Below are positions 8,155 through 16,832 of a stretch of 64,000 bases of DNA, piece by piece. The DNA is from Sporomusa silvacetica DSM 10669. GTDB taxonomy: Bacteria; Bacillota; Negativicutes; Sporomusales; Sporomusaceae. The notes under the pieces are model-generated. The model was given only the letters and a program-made list of their open reading frames with translations. It ran no database searches and had not been told where the DNA came from. The position numbers and the translations under genes were made by a program. How positions within the stretch are numbered: position 1 is the first letter of the stretch; each line of letters begins with the position of its first letter. The stretch is from contig NZ_LSLK01000057.1 of the NCBI RefSeq assembly GCF_002257705.1, positions 58,211-122,210 of the forward strand, written 5' to 3'.

Positions 8155-8445
8155 TCACGCTACTGGGCGGCTCCAATCTACATGCACGCCTGTTTTTTCC
8201 CACATCCGGGTAAGTGCTGTTTTCATATTATCCACACTCTCGGCCGGCCTGATGGTTACCTCTTTGAAATCAAGCAGTCCTTCGCCAGGTACCCTGATAC
8301 GATGTTCGGATGCCAGATACGATTCAATGATTTGGTGGGTAGCCGCATTATCAAAAACAACCTTAATTGTTTTGCTTGCTTGTTCATATTCCACATAACC
8401 GATCTCATCATTATGTTGAACTGCTACTTTAACGTTTTCCTGCAA
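8155..8445 (-). CDS. Conserved hypothetical protein, 96 aa
   Basis: Not recognised. Soluble, mixed alpha/beta look with no signal or membrane helix; the middle reads IKVVFDNAATHQIIESYLAS and the C-terminus MWEKTGVHVDWSRPVA. The start is TTG at 8445 with GGGGCG six bases upstream. It lies between ppk and the DnaA-box cluster on the same strand as ppk, 79 bases downstream of the ppk stop, so it may be co-transcribed with it. It carries an exact TTATCCACA at 8228-8236 within its coding sequence. Confidence 0.65.
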   Translation of the reverse strand: MQENVKVAVQHNDEIGYVEYEQASKTIKVVFDNAATHQIIESYLASEHRIRVPGEGLLDFKEVTIRPAESVDNMKTALTRMWEKTGVHVDWSRPVA

Positions 8446-8524
8446 GAATATCGCCCCTTTTTAGAAACAAATTATTTCCACTGCCGCCAATATTATACGA
8501 CGATTCGTCTCCGCTACACAAGTT

Positions 8525-10645
8525 TTACTCAACCCGCCGGTAGAGAGGTGTAAAACGCTGTTCAATACTGATATCAGGCTCCTGCCCGTTCTTCTGGGCC
8601 TGAGCAAAGAATTCCATCTGACAGGTAACCGCTTTACCCCGTTTGTCAACCCGGCGATAGGTACCATCTTTTTTCATACTATACGCTTTTTGGTTGTCAC
8701 TGAGTGTCATATCTAATATCCTCTTAATCCGCACGATATGGCCAGAATCTTCAATCGGGAAAAAGAGTTCAACACGTTCATTGAGGTTACGTGGCATCCA
8801 ATCGGCACTTGATAAGAATATCCGTTCGTCGCCGCCGTTGCCAAAATAAAAGATACGATGGTGCTCAAGAAACCTCCCGACAATGCTGCGTACAGAGATA
8901 TTCTCGCTTACTTCTGGCACACCTGGCCTGAGCACACAGATGCCGCGAACAATAAGATCAATTTTAACACCGTGGCAAGAAGCCTCATACAGTTTGAGAA
9001 CAATGTCTTTATCCACAAGTGAGTTCATCTTGGCAATAATTCGTCCGCTTTTACCGGCGTTGACAAATGCAATCTCACGGTCGATGAGTTCTTTGATTTT
9101 TTCCCGAAGTCCAAGCGGTGCCACAACAATTTTATTCCATACCGGTGGATCTGAGTAGCCTGACAGCAAATTAAAGAAGGCGGAAGCATCCGCACCAAAC
9201 TGGTCGTTAGCCGTAAACAGACCCATATCTGTGTATATTTTGGCGGTAGTGTCATTATAGTTACCGGTACCCATATGAACATAGCGCTTAATGCCGTCTT
9301 GCTCCTGCCGTACCACTAATATCATTTTAGCATGCGTTTTTAGCCCAACCAAACCATAGATAACATGACAACCCGCTTCCTCCAGGCGTTTGGCCCATAT
9401 GATATTGTTTTCCTCATCAAAACGGGCTTTTAATTCTACCAGCACCGTAACCTGCTTGCCATTTTCGGCGGCTTGCGCCAAGGCTCTTACAATCGGCGAG
9501 TTGCCACTGACCCGGTATAGTGTTTGCTTGATGGCCAGTACCTGGGGATCCTCCGCCGCCTGAAGCACAAAATCTGTCACTGGTTGAAAGGATTCATAGG
9601 GATGATGTAAGAGAATATCGCGCTCCCTGATCGCATCAAACAGATCAGTTACGCCTATAAGCTCCTGCGGCGTTTGGGGCGACACCGGCGTATGTTTTAG
9701 GTGCCCGAGGCCAGAGAAATCACTGAACTTAAAAAAGCAGGTAGTATCCAGTGGTCCAGGTATTTCGTAGATATCCTGCTCGTCAATATTTAAGTTGCAT
9801 ACTAACAGCTCACGCAACGGTCTGTTACTGGTTTTACCGATCTCCAGGCGCACGGCTTGACCATGTTTCCGCTGACGCAGCGACTTTTCAATCTCCGCCA
9901 AAAGGTCTTCGGCATCCTCTTCGTCAATGGAAAGGTCGGCATTTCTCGTTATGCGAAAGGGCACAACATCTTTTATCGTGTAGCCGTGGAACATATGGCC
10001 GCAATAGTGTTTGATAATATCTTCAAGAAAAACAAACTGCCGTTTAGCACCGTTGCCAGGTGCCTCTACAATCCGCGGCAATACTGCCGGAACCGGAATA
10101 ACAGCAGCACAATCATCGCCCTTCTCCCGGCACAAAAGAACAGCGAGATTTAGACTGCGATTAGCCAAAAAGGGGAACGGATGCCCGGCATCCACTGCCA
10201 TAGGGGTAATGACCGGAAAGATGGTATTTTTGAAAAAATTCTCAAGCCACTCTTGCGTCCACTCATCAAGGCTGGCAATATCACAAAAACAGATATCGTT
10301 TTTTTCCAATTCAGCCTTGATATTTTTTAAATACCGATATTCCAGTTTAACCAGTTCATGAGCATCCTCTGTAATGCAGACTAATTGCTGTCGCACTGAC
10401 AAACCGGCCGCATCTACTTTATTGACCCCGCTTTCCAGCTGGTGCTTGAGGCCTGCTACCCGAATCATAAAAAATTCATCCAGATTAGAGCTAGTAATAG
10501 CAAGAAAGGTAAGACGTTCTAACAGTGGCTTATGCTTAACATCGGCTTCTCCCAATACACGCCGGTTGAACTTAAGCCAGCTCAATTCTCTGTTAAAGAA
10601 ATAATCAGCATCATCATGTATCTCACAGCTTTTTTCGTTTGCCAT
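8525..10645 (-). CDS. ppk: Polyphosphate kinase 1
   Basis: About 706 aa, normal for Ppk1. The N-terminal domain starts YFFNRELSWLKFNRRVL; the head domain and two phospholipase D-like C-terminal domains follow, with HAKMILVVR and RYVHMGTGNYND carrying the histidines used for autophosphorylation and phosphate transfer. It reversibly makes inorganic polyphosphate from ATP. The ATG at 10645 has GGGGTGA upstream, overlapping the stop of the Ppx-like gene; an alternative GTG lies at 10654. Directly downstream of a Ppx/GppA-like gene, so polyP synthesis and turnover genes are coupled. Confidence 0.95.
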   Translation of the reverse strand: MANEKSCEIHDDADYFFNRELSWLKFNRRVLGEADVKHKPLLERLTFLAITSSNLDEFFMIRVAGLKHQLESGVNKVDAAGLSVRQQLVCITEDAHELVKLEYRYLKNIKAELEKNDICFCDIASLDEWTQEWLENFFKNTIFPVITPMAVDAGHPFPFLANRSLNLAVLLCREKGDDCAAVIPVPAVLPRIVEAPGNGAKRQFVFLEDIIKHYCGHMFHGYTIKDVVPFRITRNADLSIDEEDAEDLLAEIEKSLRQRKHGQAVRLEIGKTSNRPLRELLVCNLNIDEQDIYEIPGPLDTTCFFKFSDFSGLGHLKHTPVSPQTPQELIGVTDLFDAIRERDILLHHPYESFQPVTDFVLQAAEDPQVLAIKQTLYRVSGNSPIVRALAQAAENGKQVTVLVELKARFDEENNIIWAKRLEEAGCHVIYGLVGLKTHAKMILVVRQEQDGIKRYVHMGTGNYNDTTAKIYTDMGLFTANDQFGADASAFFNLLSGYSDPPVWNKIVVAPLGLREKIKELIDREIAFVNAGKSGRIIAKMNSLVDKDIVLKLYEASCHGVKIDLIVRGICVLRPGVPEVSENISVRSIVGRFLEHHRIFYFGNGGDERIFLSSADWMPRNLNERVELFFPIEDSGHIVRIKRILDMTLSDNQKAYSMKKDGTYRRVDKRGKAVTCQMEFFAQAQKNGQEPDISIEQRFTPLYRRVE

Positions 10646-10650
10646 TGTTA

Positions 10651-12198
10651 TCACCCCGCTCGTCTGATTAATATCGCCTTTATCCCAAAAACATCTTCAA
10701 AAAAGCCAGCCTTATCCGCAAAGTTCCACCCCTCTAAGGACATATCTTCCCTGCTGGTTACAGTAATGATTAACTCATCCCCGCGCAGGGCAACTTCTGC
10801 CTGACTAACTTTTTGCCGATGGCTGCGGTCAATCGCATCAGCCAACCGAATAATAGCTGAAAGCTTTGATACAGCAACCTTTTGATTGGGTGTCAAGTCA
10901 GCAAAGTTGGCATCTGCGTCAGAGGGTACACCTTTGGAATGATAAAAAGCGATATTGGCTATTACCTGTCTTTCCGCTTTAGAAAAGCCTAAAATGTCTG
11001 AAGATATGATTAATCGGTAAGAATAGAAATAATGCCGCCGTAAATTCACATGTTTGCCAATGTCATGGAGAATGGCAGCTACTTTCAATAATTGCCGGTG
11101 GCGCTCACTCAAACCGTGAATCCGTGCCAGTTTATCAAATAGCAGCATAGACCACGTTTCCACAGCAGCCGCATGAGTTGGGTCATAATAGTATTTTTTG
11201 CTTATCTCCCAACATAGACTTATGATCTGGCTCTCGATAAGCTTCTGATGTGCATGCGATGTTTTTTCGGAAATATGTTTAATGATAACACCGTCCGCAA
11301 ACTGATCACTTAAGACAACAATTTCTTCAGGGCTTGTCAGCGATACTATCTTCTTATACAGCACGATGGTCGGCAATACGATCTCAGCCTTATTTTCTGT
11401 CAAACCATAGGTTGTTATTAGTTGCGGCAGGTTGAGCGAGCTTACTTGTTTGTACAGGTTGTTAAACTCAGACAAGCTGACAAAGGTAACCCGCCCCGAT
11501 TCTTTGCCCAGCATTTTTAGCAGCAGTTTAGTTTCCGGACCTGATAATACCAGACGCTTGACATTATGCTGGCTCATTTCCGTTTCTACCGGTTCGATTG
11601 TACTGCCAATATATTCCGCTAACGCTTGCTGGAAATGGGCAGAGTCACGTTGGTTTTTATCAAAGCTTTCTTTGATGCGAAGCGCTCCAATATGCATATT
11701 TTGCTGATATCTGAGATTGCCATCTTTGTATAGCGTAAACCCAAGACCACCTGATGAAATATCGACAAACAGCATGCCATCCTGGGAATTGAGCAAGCCA
11801 CGATCATTAACTGTTTTAACCAATGACACATATTTGTAAAATATCTCCTGCGGCATATCAACAACCTCAACATTTAGACCAGTCTTTACCTTAATCTGAT
11901 CAATAATATAGGGCTGATTTTGTGCTTCCCGAATAGCCGTAGTGGCCACAAGGCGGTAATCGCGCACCCCGTATTCGCCAAGCAGGCGGCGGTACCCTTT
12001 CAAAAGTTCACAAATCTCGCTTACGGCACCAAAACTAATACGCCCGGTTTTAAATGTCTCTTCACCCAGCATTACCTGGCGATAACTCTGTTCTATAATT
12101 TTGACGTCATCCAGGTTGGTATACTCTACTATCTGGATACCGATTTGTTCTGAGCCGACATGAATGGCGGCAAACCTGTCGGGTGCATGTCTGCCCAT
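10651..12198 (-). CDS. Ppx/GppA-like protein with HD domain, catalytic motifs degenerate
   Basis: 515 aa: an actin-fold Ppx/GppA part (about 1-300) and an HD phosphohydrolase-like part (about 320-515, with AAILHDIGKHVNLRRHYFYS). The usual first phosphate loop (IDLGSNS) is AAIHVGSEQ and the second (DLGGGSTE) is VDISSGGLG, so the residues for exopolyphosphatase activity are missing, while the HD motif is intact. It may be a regulatory or polyP-binding paralogue (inference). ATG follows GGGGG. It overlaps the start of ppk and is divergent from the intact paralogue at 12551. Confidence 0.85.
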   Translation of the reverse strand: MGRHAPDRFAAIHVGSEQIGIQIVEYTNLDDVKIIEQSYRQVMLGEETFKTGRISFGAVSEICELLKGYRRLLGEYGVRDYRLVATTAIREAQNQPYIIDQIKVKTGLNVEVVDMPQEIFYKYVSLVKTVNDRGLLNSQDGMLFVDISSGGLGFTLYKDGNLRYQQNMHIGALRIKESFDKNQRDSAHFQQALAEYIGSTIEPVETEMSQHNVKRLVLSGPETKLLLKMLGKESGRVTFVSLSEFNNLYKQVSSLNLPQLITTYGLTENKAEIVLPTIVLYKKIVSLTSPEEIVVLSDQFADGVIIKHISEKTSHAHQKLIESQIISLCWEISKKYYYDPTHAAAVETWSMLLFDKLARIHGLSERHRQLLKVAAILHDIGKHVNLRRHYFYSYRLIISSDILGFSKAERQVIANIAFYHSKGVPSDADANFADLTPNQKVAVSKLSAIIRLADAIDRSHRQKVSQAEVALRGDELIITVTSREDMSLEGWNFADKAGFFEDVFGIKAILIRRAG

Positions 12199-12437
12199 AT
12201 AGAACCCCCTATCGTGTCATGATTATAGTATGATATTGTATTCCTGTCTTCGACGACTAGAACAAAGAATCCTGTGTTTCGCTATGACTTAATACTAAAT
12301 TAACTGCAAATTAACGCAATCTTAAATGAAAAATAGGTAGTTATTCTTTAATAAAGCAAAAAAAATCTCTTCACAATAAATATGAGCAGGATTTTGCAAA
12401 AAAAAACGAAAAACAGTAGTAATCTTTTATCCCAACA
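12199..12437. other. Divergent intergenic region, AT-rich
   Basis: About 240 bases between the divergent ppx-like genes before the leader element starts. It must hold both promoters; I see AT-rich tracts but no clear -35/-10 pair that I would single out. Confidence 0.4.
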
Positions 12438-12520
12438 GAAAGTATAACTTTCTTAAAAAAGGATAAGGGCAACATCGACCTGCGCTTTCGCCAAAGGCTC
12501 GGCGCAAGCCGTGTTTTCTT
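12438..12520 (+). ncRNA. Putative structured leader element, copy 1
   Basis: Starts with a small hairpin GAAAGT-ATA-ACTTTC (12438-12452) and ends with GCCAAAGGCTCGGCGCAAGCC, in which GCC/GGC and TGCGC/GCGCA can pair, followed by TTTTCTT. It lies 30 bases before the ppx start codon. The same architecture and nearly the same length (82 nt) occurs at 35041-35122, and the 3' half recurs at 19993-20040. Whether it is a riboswitch-like leader or a dispersed repeat is open. Confidence 0.45.
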
Positions 12521-12550
12521 TACATGAGGAGTAGTTAGGAGTTGAACATT

Positions 12551-14065
12551 TTGACCGAACGGGTAGCAATCATTGATTTAGGCTCGAATTCGGCCCGCCT
12601 GATTGTGATGACTATTTATCATAATGGCGCGTATAATCTAGTATATCATCAAAAGGAAACCGTCCGGTTGAGCGAAGGTATGGCTGAAACGGGAATACTC
12701 ACCCGTGATGCTATGTGGCGCGCCGTTGGCACGCTAAAGGTCTTTGCTCATATGTGTGAACTGGTGAAGGTGGATAAGATCCTGGCAGTAGCCACTGCCG
12801 CTGTGCGCAATGCGAAAAATGGCTCAGAGTTTATTGATTTGGTACACCAACATACTGGTATTCCACTTAAAGTGATTAGCGGTGAGAATGAGGCCCATTT
12901 TGGCTATACTGGTATTATCAATACGATTGATATTGAAGATGCGCTGCTTTTTGACCTGGGAGGCGGTAGCACTGAAATAACATTAGTTAAAAACCGCCAA
13001 TCGGTTAAGGTCTTTAGTATCCCATTTGGCGCTGTCAATCTTACGGAAAAATTTGCTTCTCAGGATAAAATAAGTGATTCGCAATTAACAGCCATGCGGG
13101 AATATATTGTGAATCATCTGGAAAAGATACCTTGGCTTAAGCGGTTAGGGCTGCCCCTTGTAGGTGTAGGCGGTACTGCTCGTAATATTGCCAAGATGGA
13201 TCAAAAGCATAAAAACTATCCTTTTCCCAAGGTGCACAATTACCGGTTTGGTCTGATGGCCTTTGAGGAGTTGTGGCGGGAATTGACTAAGACCAGTTTG
13301 GCCCAACGCCGCAAATACCCCGGTCTCAGCAGTGAACGGGCTGACATTATTATCGCTGGAACCACCATTGTTAAATCACTGGCAGATATATCACAGACCA
13401 CCAACATAATCGTCAGCGGATGCGGCGTCCGGGAAGGAATGTTCCTGGAGTACTATTTATCCAAACAACAGTCTTCAGCCATTATTCCTGATATTTTGCT
13501 ACACTCAACCCGTAATATGCTGCTATTCTACAAGGGCAATGAACCCCATGCCGATCATGTCGCTAAGTTGGCGGATACTATGTTTGAAAAATGGCAGCCC
13601 ATTTTACGCCTGACCGGTCGTGACCGGCATCTCCTTCGGGTAGCCGCCTTACTGCATGATATTGGCATTACCATCAACTACTACGATCATGCCCGTCATA
13701 GCGCCTATCTTGTTGAAAATGCCCGGCTATTCGGCCTGACTCACCGCGAACAAATGCTGGTTGCTGTTGTGGCTGGCTGGCATAATGGACCAGCTGCTAA
13801 ATACGTCCGCAACAAAATCTATAATGAATTTCTCGATCAACACAACTGGCAAACAGCCCGCAAGCTGGCGCTTTTACTGGCGCTGGCAGAAAGTCTGGAA
13901 ACAACCCAGCTTGGCTTAGTACAAGATGTTGAACCATCCATCACTGGCAGTCAAGCTTTGCTGAAGCTAATCACCAATGATCCTGTCAGTATCGAACGTC
14001 AGGCGGCATCCGATCACCGCAAATGGTTCAAGAAAGAGCTGGGATTTGAACTGATTATTGAGTAA
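12551..14065 (+). CDS. ppx: Exopolyphosphatase / GppA phosphatase with HD domain
   Basis: About 504 aa. The actin-fold part has intact motifs: AIIDLGSNSARLIVM at the N-terminus, LLFDLGGGSTEITLV near residue 140 and GVGGTARNIAK. The C-terminal part is an HD domain (AALLHDIGITINYYDHARHS). It should hydrolyse polyphosphate or pppGpp. Two TTG starts compete: 12542 with GAGGAG ten bases before, and 12551 with AGGAG nine bases before; 12551 puts the first loop at the usual distance. Divergent from a degenerate paralogue and 27 bases before the terpene synthase gene. Confidence 0.9.
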   Translation: MTERVAIIDLGSNSARLIVMTIYHNGAYNLVYHQKETVRLSEGMAETGILTRDAMWRAVGTLKVFAHMCELVKVDKILAVATAAVRNAKNGSEFIDLVHQHTGIPLKVISGENEAHFGYTGIINTIDIEDALLFDLGGGSTEITLVKNRQSVKVFSIPFGAVNLTEKFASQDKISDSQLTAMREYIVNHLEKIPWLKRLGLPLVGVGGTARNIAKMDQKHKNYPFPKVHNYRFGLMAFEELWRELTKTSLAQRRKYPGLSSERADIIIAGTTIVKSLADISQTTNIIVSGCGVREGMFLEYYLSKQQSSAIIPDILLHSTRNMLLFYKGNEPHADHVAKLADTMFEKWQPILRLTGRDRHLLRVAALLHDIGITINYYDHARHSAYLVENARLFGLTHREQMLVAVVAGWHNGPAAKYVRNKIYNEFLDQHNWQTARKLALLLALAESLETTQLGLVQDVEPSITGSQALLKLITNDPVSIERQAASDHRKWFKKELGFELIIE

Positions 14066-14092
14066 GTAAGTCAAAGGACAAAGGAGGGCGCT

Positions 14093-15163
14093 ATGGTTTC
14101 GTCTCTGACCGCTTCCACCTCAGGCCTTATCCTTTTAATCAGGTTTGTGCGGGAAGTATTTCCGCTTGTAGACAGGGAGCTCGCTTGTTGGCAGGATTAT
14201 GCAGCCACACATGGCATGCGCGAACTATCAGAGCAAGCACTTGCCAGTATCCACGCAAAAAAATTTCACTGCCAGGGCGGCAGTGTCTATAGCTTATATA
14301 AGGGCATTCCTACCGGTGATTTTGTCCGGCTGGTAGTCGCATTACAAACCATCAGCGATTACCTTGACAATCTCTGTGACCGGGCCGGCATTGCCGACGA
14401 AGCAGCCTTTCGCCAGCTGCATCTGGCCATGACTGACGCCCTTGATCCGGATCGTCCAATAAGCGATTATTATGCCGCCTATCCATATAAAGACGACGGC
14501 GGTTATTTACCGGCACTTGTCACGACTTGCCGCCGGGAAATTGCTAAACTACCCTCTTACCGTCTAGTTAAACCAGAGGCACTGCGCCAGGCCGGATTAT
14601 ATAGCGAACTTCAAACCTATAAACATCTTGACCCCCTGGTACGGGAACAAAAAATGTTAACCTGGATTAATCCCCACCTGCTTCATTATCCGGGTATTAC
14701 CGCCTGGGAATTTGCCGCTGCCACTGGTTCAACCTTAGGGTTGTTTATGTTATGCGCAGCCGCTCATAAACCTAACCTCACCGCAAGCGAGGCTGAGACA
14801 ATTGGTCATGCCTATTTCCCTTGGATCAATGGTCTGCATATTTTGCTGGACTATTTTATTGATGAAGCCGAAGACCGCCAGGGCGGCGACCTAAACTTTG
14901 TCTCTTACTATGGGAGTAGTCAGGAAATCCTGTCACGACTGACTCTTTTTGTTCATCAAGCCCGCTCGCAAGCCAATTCGCTGCCAGAGACAGCTTTTGT
15001 GCGAACCGTGGTTGACGGTTTATTGGCTATGTACCTGTCTGATCCCAAAACCGCGCCACCTACAGAACGCGCCATCCGCGACAGTCTGCTGCACTCAGCT
15101 GGTTGGTATCCCCGGCTTATGTATGGTCTGTGCCGCTTGCTACGGAAAAGACATATGCTATAA
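14093..15163 (+). CDS. DUF2600 protein, YtpB-like (tetraprenyl-beta-curcumene synthase family)
   Basis: 356 aa, mostly helical. Hallmarks of the YtpB family are FHCQGGSVYSLYKG, LQTISDYLDNLCDR (Asp-rich) and HILLDYFIDEAEDRQGGDLNF, the second Asp-rich segment. In Bacillus, YtpB cyclises C35 prenyl diphosphate in the making of sesquarterpenes linked to spores. Start ATG follows AAGGAGGGC. It is downstream of ppx and probably co-transcribed. Family call is firm; the exact product here is inferred. Confidence 0.85.
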   Translation: MVSSLTASTSGLILLIRFVREVFPLVDRELACWQDYAATHGMRELSEQALASIHAKKFHCQGGSVYSLYKGIPTGDFVRLVVALQTISDYLDNLCDRAGIADEAAFRQLHLAMTDALDPDRPISDYYAAYPYKDDGGYLPALVTTCRREIAKLPSYRLVKPEALRQAGLYSELQTYKHLDPLVREQKMLTWINPHLLHYPGITAWEFAAATGSTLGLFMLCAAAHKPNLTASEAETIGHAYFPWINGLHILLDYFIDEAEDRQGGDLNFVSYYGSSQEILSRLTLFVHQARSQANSLPETAFVRTVVDGLLAMYLSDPKTAPPTERAIRDSLLHSAGWYPRLMYGLCRLLRKRHML

Positions 15164-15185
15164 ATAGTAGCACCAATTTAAAAGT

Positions 15186-15261
15186 GAGATTGCCACGCAA
15201 ACACTCCGCACTGGCTGAAGATAGGTTAGGCCATTGCGATGCGGTACGCCGTGGCAATCTC
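15186..15261. terminator. Nested palindrome between convergent genes, probable two-way terminator
   Basis: Outer arms GAGATTGCCACG (15186-15197) and CGTGGCAATCTC (15250-15261) are perfect. Inside, CCGCA pairs with TGCGG (15240-15244) and TGGC with GCCA. A T-rich tail follows on the plus side. It is larger than an ordinary terminator and could be a REP-like element. Confidence 0.55.
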
Positions 15262-15270
15262 GCTTTATTT

Positions 15271-16398
15271 CTATAGTTCAGCCTGTCCGGCAGCCTTAAT
15301 AATGGCTAGAGCCAGCTCACCAATAGTATAGAGATCTTCTTCCTTGATGAACTCATCAGTGGTATGAACTTTAGACATGCCTGTACCGAGTACGGCTGTC
15401 GGAATACCATAGCTATTAAAGTAGTTAGCATCACTGCCGCCGCCAGTAGCCTTAATTACTGGTTTGAGCTCAATACTTTCGGCAGCCTTACAAGCCAGTC
15501 GTACAACAGGTGCTGTCTCTGGCAATACATAAGCGTCATATTCTTTGGTTATAATGACTTCTGCTTTGCCACCAGCAGCCTTGACGGTTTCTTCAAATAC
15601 CTGGCACATATGTTCAGTCTGAGCGGCTAGTTTTTCCTCGTTACGACTACGAGCCTCGGCCAGGATTACCACTTTATCAGGCACGATGTTAGTGGCTGAG
15701 CCCCCTTGGATCGTGCCGATATTGGCCGTAGTTTCCGAATCAATACGACCATCATTAATTTGGGCTAAGGCTTTGCCTGCCAATATGATAGCATTTACAC
15801 CCTCTTCAGGTGCAACGCCAGCATGGGCTTTCTTTCCATAAATGAAAATCTCCAGCTTATTCTGACCAGGAGCCATGGTGACAATCTCCCCTGGTGATCC
15901 CCCGGAATCCAGCGCATAACCAAAGTCGGCTCGAAGTAATGCCGGGTCAATACTTTTGGAACCCTTGAGACCGCTTTCTTCAGCTACCGTGAAAATGATC
16001 TGGATATTGCCATAAGGAATATTCTGCTCTCTAATCACGCGAAGAGCTTCCAGGATAGCCACTACCCCAGATTTGTCATCAGAACCAAGGATAGTATCAC
16101 CTGCCGAAGTAATCATGCCGTTTTTTAAGACAGGTTGAATATTGCCGCAAGGTTCTACGCAGTCTAAGTGAGCGGTAAAAAGCAGGCTAGGCGCCCCAGC
16201 TACTGTACCTGTAAGAAAGGCCAGCACATTGCCGCAATTGCCACCAATTTTGCTACCGGTATTGTCTTCCGTCACCTCCATATGTAAGTCAGTCAGTTTT
16301 TTCTTAATGACATCAGCCACCTGCCGCTCTGCGCGGGTAGAACATGCAATCTGTACCAATTCGTAAAATTCATCAAGCATCCGTTTCCGGTTTATCAT
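15271..16398 (-). CDS. M20-family metallopeptidase (PepT-like / YqjE-like)
   Basis: 375 aa. Metal-ligand motifs are in order: TAHLDCVEP, ILGSDDKSGVVA, FTVAEESGLKGS, YALDSGGSPGE and the final GTGMSKVHTTDEFI. The internal dimerisation domain carries KKAHAGVAPEEGVNAI. It should be a zinc-dependent aminopeptidase or tripeptidase in the cytoplasm. The ATG at 16398 has AGGAGGG six bases upstream. Convergent with the YtpB-like gene and divergent from the small YkuS-like gene. Confidence 0.9.
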   Translation of the reverse strand: MINRKRMLDEFYELVQIACSTRAERQVADVIKKKLTDLHMEVTEDNTGSKIGGNCGNVLAFLTGTVAGAPSLLFTAHLDCVEPCGNIQPVLKNGMITSAGDTILGSDDKSGVVAILEALRVIREQNIPYGNIQIIFTVAEESGLKGSKSIDPALLRADFGYALDSGGSPGEIVTMAPGQNKLEIFIYGKKAHAGVAPEEGVNAIILAGKALAQINDGRIDSETTANIGTIQGGSATNIVPDKVVILAEARSRNEEKLAAQTEHMCQVFEETVKAAGGKAEVIITKEYDAYVLPETAPVVRLACKAAESIELKPVIKATGGGSDANYFNSYGIPTAVLGTGMSKVHTTDEFIKEEDLYTIGELALAIIKAAGQAEL

Positions 16399-16483
16399 TT
16401 ACTTCCCTCCTGCATATTTAGTGCTGCACCCAGTTATATTAAAATTACGTCTCACATTAGCATTTGTAGAAAGGGTGCTCCTC

Positions 16484-16801
16484 ATGTCAAAAACAATTGC
16501 GTTAGCCCACTATAATCACAAACTGGCTAACGAACTTTCGGCCCATGGCTTCCGGGTAGTAGATAGCTCACACCTTGGCCGTCCTGGTCAAGCAGCTGAC
16601 GCTTATTTATATACCAGCTACCATCCTGATACAGATACCTGGGCTGGGACTCAGCCTGAGCATGCAGACATTACTGTGGGTAATTACCATTATGCTGTAG
16701 CTGACCACCCAGCCACTATGCTGCTCAATATTACCGGTCTAACTACCGACCAGATTGCCGATAAACTTCGTCATCGTTTGGCCCGTTGTTCCCGACTGTA
16801 A
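16484..16801 (+). CDS. UPF0180 / YkuS-like small protein
   Basis: 105 aa. The opening KTIALAHYNHKLANELSAHGFRVVD and the ending ITGLTTDQIADKLRHRLAR fit the UPF0180 (YkuS) pattern of an N-terminal Rossmann-like half and a C-terminal helix. The middle is longer than in YkuS, so the match is moderate. Function unknown. The ATG at 16484 has AAAGGG eight bases upstream; the frame extends upstream without a ribosome site. Its 3' end is convergent with dinB. Confidence 0.6.
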   Translation: MSKTIALAHYNHKLANELSAHGFRVVDSSHLGRPGQAADAYLYTSYHPDTDTWAGTQPEHADITVGNYHYAVADHPATMLLNITGLTTDQIADKLRHRLARCSRL

Positions 16802-16832
16802 TCTATATGCAACATGCCAAAAATTCTTGCTA

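Noticed and set aside
8155..8398. Plus-strand frames opposite the 96-aa gene and ppk
   Set aside because: They have no ribosome site and mirror clearly coding minus-strand sequence.
12438..12520. Cyclic-di-GMP (GEMM) or cobalamin riboswitch
   Set aside because: The element is too short and lacks the conserved cores of both classes, despite loosely similar GGCAAC and GCAAGCC strings.
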